A stretch of DNA of 64,000 nt from Cyanophora paradoxa (taxonomy: Eukaryota > Glaucocystophyceae > Cyanophorales > Cyanophoraceae), in assembly GCA_004431415.1 (NCBI GenBank), contig QPMI01000061.1:90243-154242 (forward strand), written 5' to 3'. Positions 59,194 to 64,000 of this stretch are shown one piece after another (position 1 is the stretch's first letter; each line of letters opens with the position of its first letter). The notes under the pieces are model-generated. The model saw only the letters and a program-made list of their open reading frames with translations, had not been told where the DNA came from and ran no database searches. Both the position numbers and the translations under genes were made by a program.

Positions 59194-60243
59194 ATGTCGA
59201 TTCCCTCTGAGCTTGTCGAGGACCTTGCCAAGGCCCGTGAGATGTGGGCTAAGTCCCGCGATTGGCCTACCCGTGAAATGGAGAAGCGTGCCCGCAAGCT
59301 GGGGTACCTCTACCAAGCTCACAGCGGAGAAGGCTTCCATACCATCAACCTCAACTTTGTATCCACCCTTCTGCCCAAGTCCAAGCAACCCAAGCCCGAG
59401 CCCAAGCCCGAGCCCGTCGACGTGCCCCCGTCCCCGGCTGGGTCAAGACTCCCACTGGCTGGGCGACCCCAAGCTTTTCGCCGAGTCTGCCGCCGAGACG
59501 CTCGCCTGGGCCTATCCCCTCAAGTCTTCACGAATTCCCCCCTCCGTCATCGTCGTCATCTGCCCCTCAGCCCGTCGCCGAGCCCGCTCCCGAGCCAGTC
59601 GATGACGCCGAGTCCGAGGCCTCTGACGCCGAGTCTGACATCAACGACTTTATCGACTTTGACGTGCCGATTCCATACGACTCTGAGTCCTCTTCCGACT
59701 CTGAAGGCGACAACGAAAACCCGACTCGCAAGCGCCGCATTATCAAGACCAAGTCAATCGTCAAGAAGAAGTTCATGGAGACCACGTCATTCACCGACAA
59801 CTCCGAGCGAGTCAAGAATCCCGCCAAGGAACACGAAAAAGACTTGAAGATCGGCGCTGGCATTGCCCGTTCTCGCGTCACGTCACACTTCAGCAAGCGC
59901 CTGACTCAGCACGTCAAGACCATTGAGAAGCGCATCATCGCCAAGCGCGAAATGGCCGAACTCCGGCGCAAGTTGCGTCACGAGCGCCTTCTTCGTCGCG
60001 AGATGACGCTGGCCAAGATTGCCGAGCGCAAGAAGAAGGAGCAGCGGAACTTAGGGCGCGCGTCGAGGCTCAGCAGCGGCGCGAGGCAGAGGCGGCAGCG
60101 GCCTTGGCGGCGCAGCGCGAGCAGGAGCGGCAGGACTTAGTGCAGGCAGCGCAGGCCCTTCCCCGCATTCCCCTTAAGTCCGCGCCCGAGGCCCCGATTG
60201 ACTTGGTTTCCGATGACGATGATTCTGACTTTGAGATGCTGTA
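59194..60243 (+). pseudogene. Basic/acidic coiled-coil protein with SIM-like tail, two frameshifts
   Basis: ATG 59194 starts MSIPSELVEDLAKAREMWAK, a small folded-looking domain of about 65 residues (KLGYLYQAHSGEGFHTINLN), then KPEPKPEPKPEP repeats. A shift at about 59430-59500 is needed to reach a Pro/Ser linker, an acidic Ser-rich block (DDAESEASDAESD; YDSESSSDSEGDNE) and a strongly basic coiled coil (59740-60045; RKRRIIKTKSIVKKK, KRIIAKREMAELRRK). A second shift near 60045 reaches EAEAAAALAAQREQERQ and the end IDLVSDDDDSDFEML with TAA 60241-60243. The last motif fits a SUMO-interacting motif. A DNA- or chromatin-binding viral protein is a guess; no family recognised. Confidence 0.55.
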
Positions 60244-60315
60244 AATAGTATTGCGTCATTCCATTGTACATACTTGTAAAAATTGGCCGACTATTCAGTT
60301 ATGACTTGGCGCGAT

Positions 60316-60365
60316 CCTGGGACTTGGGACTTGGGACTTGGGACTTGGGACTTGGGAAGAGTTAG
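60316..60365 (+). repeat. GGGACTT heptamer array, copy 2
   Basis: Six tandem GGGACTT units followed by GGGAAGAGTTAGACTCAGGG and CCAGACTTTCTCTGGATC. The tail after the array is shared with the inverted copy at 60785-60845. Confidence 0.85.
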
Positions 60366-60643
60366 ACTCAGGGTCTGGGCCCAGACTTTCTCTGGATCTG
60401 AGAGTTTGCCGTGCCAAGTCCCTAACCACCGGGCAGACATGTAGAGGGGTACGGAAATCTGCATATGACGTTTCTGGTGACATTCCAGGTGAGATTTCAA
60501 GCGAGGTAGAGTCTGAACTGGTGTACGACTTGTAGCATGATACTGGACATGAAAGCTCACGAGAGTATGCAACCGAAAACGGATGTGAAGAGGGGTAGGA
60601 GTTTTCGTGTGAGATGTCGAGAGAAGGAGGGTACGAGATGGGA

Positions 60644-60691
60644 TACGAGTAAAAAAGACTACGAGTAAAAAAGACTACGAGTAAAAAAGAG
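60644..60691. repeat. 16-bp direct repeat, three copies
   Basis: TACGAGTAAAAAAGAC at 60644-60659 and 60660-60675, with a third copy (last base G) at 60676-60691; a degenerate GGAGTAAAAAAGTC follows at about 60705. Confidence 0.85.
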
Positions 60692-60784
60692 TATGAGGAG
60701 TGGTAGGAGTAAAAAAGTCGGTAGAAAAACTCACCTGACTTGTCTGACAAATTTCTGATCCTGGAGAAAGTCTGGCCGGGACCT

Positions 60785-60845
60785 GGGTTTCAACTCTTCC
60801 CAAGTCCCAAGTCCCAAGTCCCAAGTCCCAAGTCCAAGTCCCAGG
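60785..60845 (-). repeat. GGGACTT heptamer array, copy 3 (inverted)
   Basis: Reads as AAGTCCC units on the + strand (60797-60843); on the minus strand it is the same GGGACTT array and GGGAAGAGTT tail as copies 1 and 2, followed by CCAGACTTTCTCC. It lies about 20 bp before the ATG at 60867. Confidence 0.85.
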
Positions 60846-60866
60846 TTTTTCTGAACCTAGGGCAAA

Positions 60867-61202
60867 ATGGCCCTGCTCCGGTGCACCGACTCGCAAGACG
60901 TCGCCTACAACGTCCTGGTCAACTCGGACGTACCCCGAGTGCCTTGGAGTTTCCCTGGAGAGTGGACAGGGACAGGGTGAGCAAGACGTTTGGAGGGCGC
61001 AAGCACTACCTCTCCCAACTGATCCTCGGGAGTCGCCACGTGGACGCTACGTGGAACACATCAACGGCAACCCGCTGGACTACAGGAGGGAGAACCTGCG
61101 CTGGCATCAATGTCGGATATTCGCAAGAAGAGGAGGGGGTACGCCAATTTACAGGAGAAGAGCGAGGAGATTCGGGAGATGATGAGGCGGCACAGGCGCT
61201 AA
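60867..61202 (+). pseudogene. HNH endonuclease remnant (AP2/homing type)
   Basis: ATG 60867 gives MALLRCTDSQDVAYNVLVNS and stops after 38 codons; the next frame carries VSKTFGGRKHYLSQLILG, a third carries RYVEHINGNPLDYRRENLRW, and the last ends EEIREMMRRHRR at TAA 61200-61202. HxxxxxxL followed by EHINGNPLDYRRENLR is the core of HNH endonucleases found in phages, algal viruses and homing elements. At least three shifts are needed, so it is dead. It lies right after the inverted heptamer array. Confidence 0.65.
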
Positions 61203-61346
61203 TGCAGCTTAGCCAGTCTAGACGCTAGTGGTGTGAATCTTGGTGTCGTACTCGCGACCAACCGTTTCCCAGGCCACGTAAACTCGGCTCCGGCGCCTGG
61301 CGCTGTCGAGTTGGTAGTCGCAGTCGTTAGTCCGCCTCTGCCTCAA

Positions 61347-62018
61347 TTAGTTCGGCCATGAGGTAGAGCCCACGACCATTCCAGAGGTAGGCATTCCGGC
61401 GATGTTGTTGTACAATTGAAAGTGAATTTGTGAAGAGGAGCCGGGGCCAGACCTGGGTACGGGGATTCGAGGCGCCGTATGAATAATCGGTACCGAGGCG
61501 CCGCCCGTGGTGGCATTCGTCATCATCTCCTTTGCGGTCATCTTCCAGAGGTTGTACATCTCAAAGGGAACGGCCTGCGTGGTCTTGTGTGTGGCATCGA
61601 TGAGGGCGCCATCTAAATGCGTTTTGATGTTCGGATTCGCACCATTCCCGAATTTGCGAGTGAGGGCGGTGTTACGGTGAACTTGAGTCGAGCACGCGAA
61701 TGGCGGGCCGATCAGGCACAGAGGCTCTATCTTTTTCAGGAGGCCCGAGAGCCAGAGCGCCTCCGCCTCATCCGCGCTCACGCCCGAGTCGATGTCAAAG
61801 TACACGTACACGGAGCAGGAGGCGGATTCTCGAAATCGTTGGAGGTGACGCGCAACATGACGGGATTCTGGACCCTCACGGTGAGCGGGGTGGCGTAGTT
61901 TCCGTCCCACTCCACCTTGTCCGTCCTGCGTTGGCCACGTTCCCAGCGTTGCCGTAGAAATCGGGACGATCGAGCCGGCAGACACGGTCTTCACGATGGT
62001 GGCCGAGGTGGTCGGCAT
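61347..62018 (-). pseudogene. Virion-like protein, tandem paralogue B (frameshifted)
   Basis: ATG 62018 (MPTTSATIVKTVSAGSIVPI) to TAG 61347. The middle part is better in another frame (WDGNYATPLTVRVQNPVMLR, VTSNDFENPP) and returns to the first frame at SCSVYVYFDIDSG, then ALWLSGLLKKIEPL, RKFGNGANPN, AVPFEMYNLWKMTAKEM and FQLYNNIAGMPTSG. Two small shifts cancel each other. The pattern V-x-x-QNPV then SGL-x-KK is shared with the upstream paralogue. Beta-rich character suggests a structural role; the family is not recognised. Confidence 0.5.
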
Positions 62019-62041
62019 TTTGCGACCTCAAATGAGAAAGA

Positions 62042-62714
62042 TTATCCGTGAAAGAGGGTGATGTCGCCACGCATGTTCATGACGCGGGCCCAGGCACAGA
62101 GTCAGCGTCGGTGCCGTACGCGTAGGAAATCGAGCACTCACGCAGCTCCGCGCAGAGGCTGGCGCCGTGCTGAGTGGGCTGGTCGGCGGCGTAGGAGAGG
62201 GGAAGACCTGAACCTGAAAAAGGTGAAGGGAAGCGGGGTAGAGTCGAGCCGCGTGGGTTGCCGCCCGTGTAGAGGGCCCCCAGGGTCGCGGGACTTGGAT
62301 TGAATTTCGTGAAGAGCACGTCGCCCTTGAGCGTACCCTCATCTGGTAAGTTCCCGTACCCGGAAGATTCGAAGAACTGGGGTACCGGTTCACGGTGGGG
62401 CCGTACCCCGTCTCCCTGAACTTGACCTCGAGACAGCGCAAGACGTTGGCAGTGGCCGTGGCAGGTGCCACCTTTTTCACGAGTCCTGATTCGTGCAGCA
62501 GCTCGATAACCTCTGCGCTGAGGCTCAGAGGGTCGAAGAAGAGCTGGTAGAATAAATCTTGGGCGTGGCGTAGGCGTTCTGAACGACCTGAATCACGACG
62601 GGATTCTGCAGAAAGACGTCGACGTAACTGCCGGAGGGTATGCGTGCGAAATCCTTGGTGTTGTTGCCAACGTCAAGTGAGCCGCTGAGGGTCTGGTTAC
62701 CAGTTGGAAGTCAT
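62042..62714 (-). pseudogene. Virion-like protein, tandem paralogue A (frameshifted)
   Basis: Likely ATG 62714 (MTSN), then in other frames NQTLSGSLDVGNNTKDFARI, SYVDVFLQNPVVIQVVQNAY, FYQLFFDPLSLSAEVIELL and HESGLVKKVAPATATANVL, then LKGDVLFTKFNPSPATLGAL and finally VMNMRGDITLFHG with TAA 62042-62044. At least three shifts are needed. It ends 23 bp before paralogue B and shares its core motifs, so the pair arose by tandem duplication. Function unknown. Confidence 0.5.
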
Positions 62715-62751
62715 TTACCCGGGGCAGATATTTTTCGGATCGTAGAGGAAA

Positions 62752-64000
62752 ATGCCCGCTTCGTATTCGTGAAAAAGCAGGTGGTGCAGGCTCCGCAGTA
62801 TGGCGTGGAGCCGATCTCGCTGACTGTGGGCAGGCCCCAGGTGCGATCGGGCTCCGTGCTCAACAACGGAACAGTACGTACGGCTTTCAGCTGAACTGGG
62901 TCGCGGTCACCAACGCCGTCAAGTACAAGGTGTACAGGGCGACCAGCATCAACGGCCCTGGGATCTCGTGCCACGGTGAATGCGCCAACCGTCACCTACA
63001 CGGACTCTCCCTTTAGTTTTGGGGGCCCAGCGACTCTACCGCGTGGCGGCGGTTCGCGAACAGGCAGCAGCAGCACGGGCTCTGATGGCAAAGCCCCGCC
63101 CACAACCTACGCACAGTCGCTTCTCTACACCCACGAGGGTGCCATGAGCAATACATTCTCTTCCAAGGCATAGGCGGCTTCAGCCCGCAGATCGAAGCCT
63201 ACACCACGCTCACGACCGCCACGGCCCAGACTACGGCGATTTTATTGCCGGGGCGGCCCGCGTCTTCGGGCTTCCGAAACCCGCCATAGTCGTCACAATC
63301 AACTGGGTGGCCATGGAGGGCGCGGACTCGATTCGAATTTACAGGAACGGTACGCCATCGATTTGCGAGCAGTGCCCTGTCTACCTCGTACATTGACGAT
63401 AGCACTGCTCTTACGTGGGGCACGGAATACTCTTACCAGGTGGGCCGGCATCGTGGGCGGTGTCGAATACGACAAGTCCGATCCGCCTCCTGGTCTGGAC
63501 TATGCCAAACGCCCCCACGAACGTGACGGCATCAGCACCCAACGACCAGCAGCAGCCTGTCAGCCTCAGCTGGACTGCGTCCACGGGAGCGACGGGATAC
63601 AAGATTTACAGAGACGGGGCCTACCTCACAGACTCCGCGACCAACTCCTACAGCGACACGACCACCGTCTGGGGTACAGGTACGAGTACCAGATCTCCGC
63701 GACGAACACGGGAGGGGAGGGGCCGAAGAGTATTGCGGCGTACGTCACCACGGACCCGGGGGCGCCCACTGGGCTCACTGCAACCCCCGCGCGGGGGCAG
63801 CACAGCCTGTTGTGCTCGAGTGGTCGGTGCCGGTGACGGGCGTCACCGTCTCCTACAACATCTACAGGGGTGGCGTGTTCCTTGCCAGCGACACGAGCAG
63901 CCCCTTTTCGGACACAACGACCGTTTACGGAACCACTTACACTTACACCATCAAGGGCGTCAACCAGATCGGCGAGGAAGGCCCTCAGTCCTCGTCTGCC
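62752..64000 (+). pseudogene. Tandem fibronectin-III repeat protein, broken, cut by window edge
   Basis: Runs divergently from paralogue A (37 bp apart) to the right edge. Four FN3-like units of about 80-90 residues are visible: FQLNWVAVTNAVKYKVYRAT (62,886), VTINWVAMEGADSIRIYRNG (63,295), VSLSWTASTGATGYKIYRDG (63,560) and EWSVPVTGVTVSYNIYRGGV (63,820), each followed by a DS-TTxYG-TxYxYxI strand pair and GEEGPKS-like ends. Every unit but the last needs a frame change. FN3 arrays are common in phage and large-virus fibres and in adhesins. The start at 62752 is tentative. Confidence 0.6.

Larger units (their letters stand above)
60244..60866. other. Island intergenic region rich in repeats
   Basis: 623 bp without a convincing gene. 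It carries two heptamer arrays in opposite orientation at its ends and a 16-bp triple repeat between them. An open minus-strand frame (60750-60295) is Ser/Tyr-biased and runs through the repeats, so it is not called. Confidence 0.55.
57850..64000. mobile_element. Low-GC, intron-free, decayed virus-like island (continues right)
   Basis: From about 57.85 kb to the right edge the base composition is close to even, against strong GC richness on the left, and the C-rich/G-rich introns vanish. Genes here are an unknown N-terminal protein, a basic/acidic protein with a SUMO-interaction-like tail, an HNH endonuclease remnant, two tandem virion-like paralogues and a fibronectin-III repeat protein, typical company for algal virus or virophage/polinton-like elements. 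Almost all frames are broken. Three copies of a GGGACTT-repeat unit and other repeats lie between the genes. No capsid, polymerase or integrase was recognised and no boundary repeat was found, so the element type is open. Confidence 0.6.

Noticed and set aside
60295-60750. Minus-strand open frame of about 150 codons in the island
   Set aside because: It runs through both heptamer arrays and the 16-bp repeat and is Ser/Tyr-biased; the frame is best explained by repeat composition.

Overview
The window is nuclear DNA of a compact, very GC-rich unicellular eukaryote. The evidence is spliced genes with many short introns, alpha-tubulin, DNA polymerase alpha, APC2 and importin genes, and mitochondrial-type presequences. 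A GC-rich microalga (heterokont such as a pelagophyte, or haptophyte) fits best, because of the pantothenate-pathway gene, the hybrid histidine kinase, the BBS-type chaperonin and the dense GC-rich hairpin-like introns. The lineage is inference; no rRNA or organelle marker is present.

Host part (1-57.45 kb). Genes lie on nearly strictly alternating strands, so almost every gene is head-to-head with one neighbour and tail-to-tail with the other. In order: small heat-shock protein 3' end (+); large coiled-coil protein, possibly axonemal (-); importin-4-like karyopherin (+); alpha-tubulin (-); hybrid histidine kinase (+); CUE-DUF1771-Smr protein of the Cue2/N4BP2 type (-); PanB ketopantoate hydroxymethyltransferase (+); small zinc-binding protein (-); molybdopterin-binding-domain paralogue of FAD synthase (-); two-domain FAD synthase (+); unknown protein with a signal anchor (-); NFRKB/INO80G-like chromatin subunit (+); DNA polymerase alpha catalytic subunit (-); PLAA/Doa1 (+); COPI-associated 4-TM protein (-); CCT/BBS-like chaperonin (+); PPR protein (-); 4-TM unknown (+); APC2 (-); mitochondrial 3-hydroxyacyl-CoA dehydrogenase (+). 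Introns are mostly 55-100 nt, C-rich in the 5' half and G-rich in the 3' half. Many start with GC rather than GT.

Right part (about 57.85-64 kb). Base composition drops sharply and the introns disappear. This island holds a decayed block that looks like an integrated virus or related mobile element: an acidic/basic protein ending in a SUMO-interaction-like motif, an HNH endonuclease remnant, two tandem paralogous virion-protein-like genes, a tandem fibronectin-III fibre-like gene running off the right edge, and several families of short repeats. Nearly every reading frame there is broken by small shifts, while conserved host exons next door read through cleanly, so decay is more likely than sequencing error.

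There is no operon-like logic. The host genes are housekeeping (transport, replication, cell cycle, ubiquitin and ribosome quality control, flavin and CoA biosynthesis). No tRNA, rRNA or CRISPR array was found.
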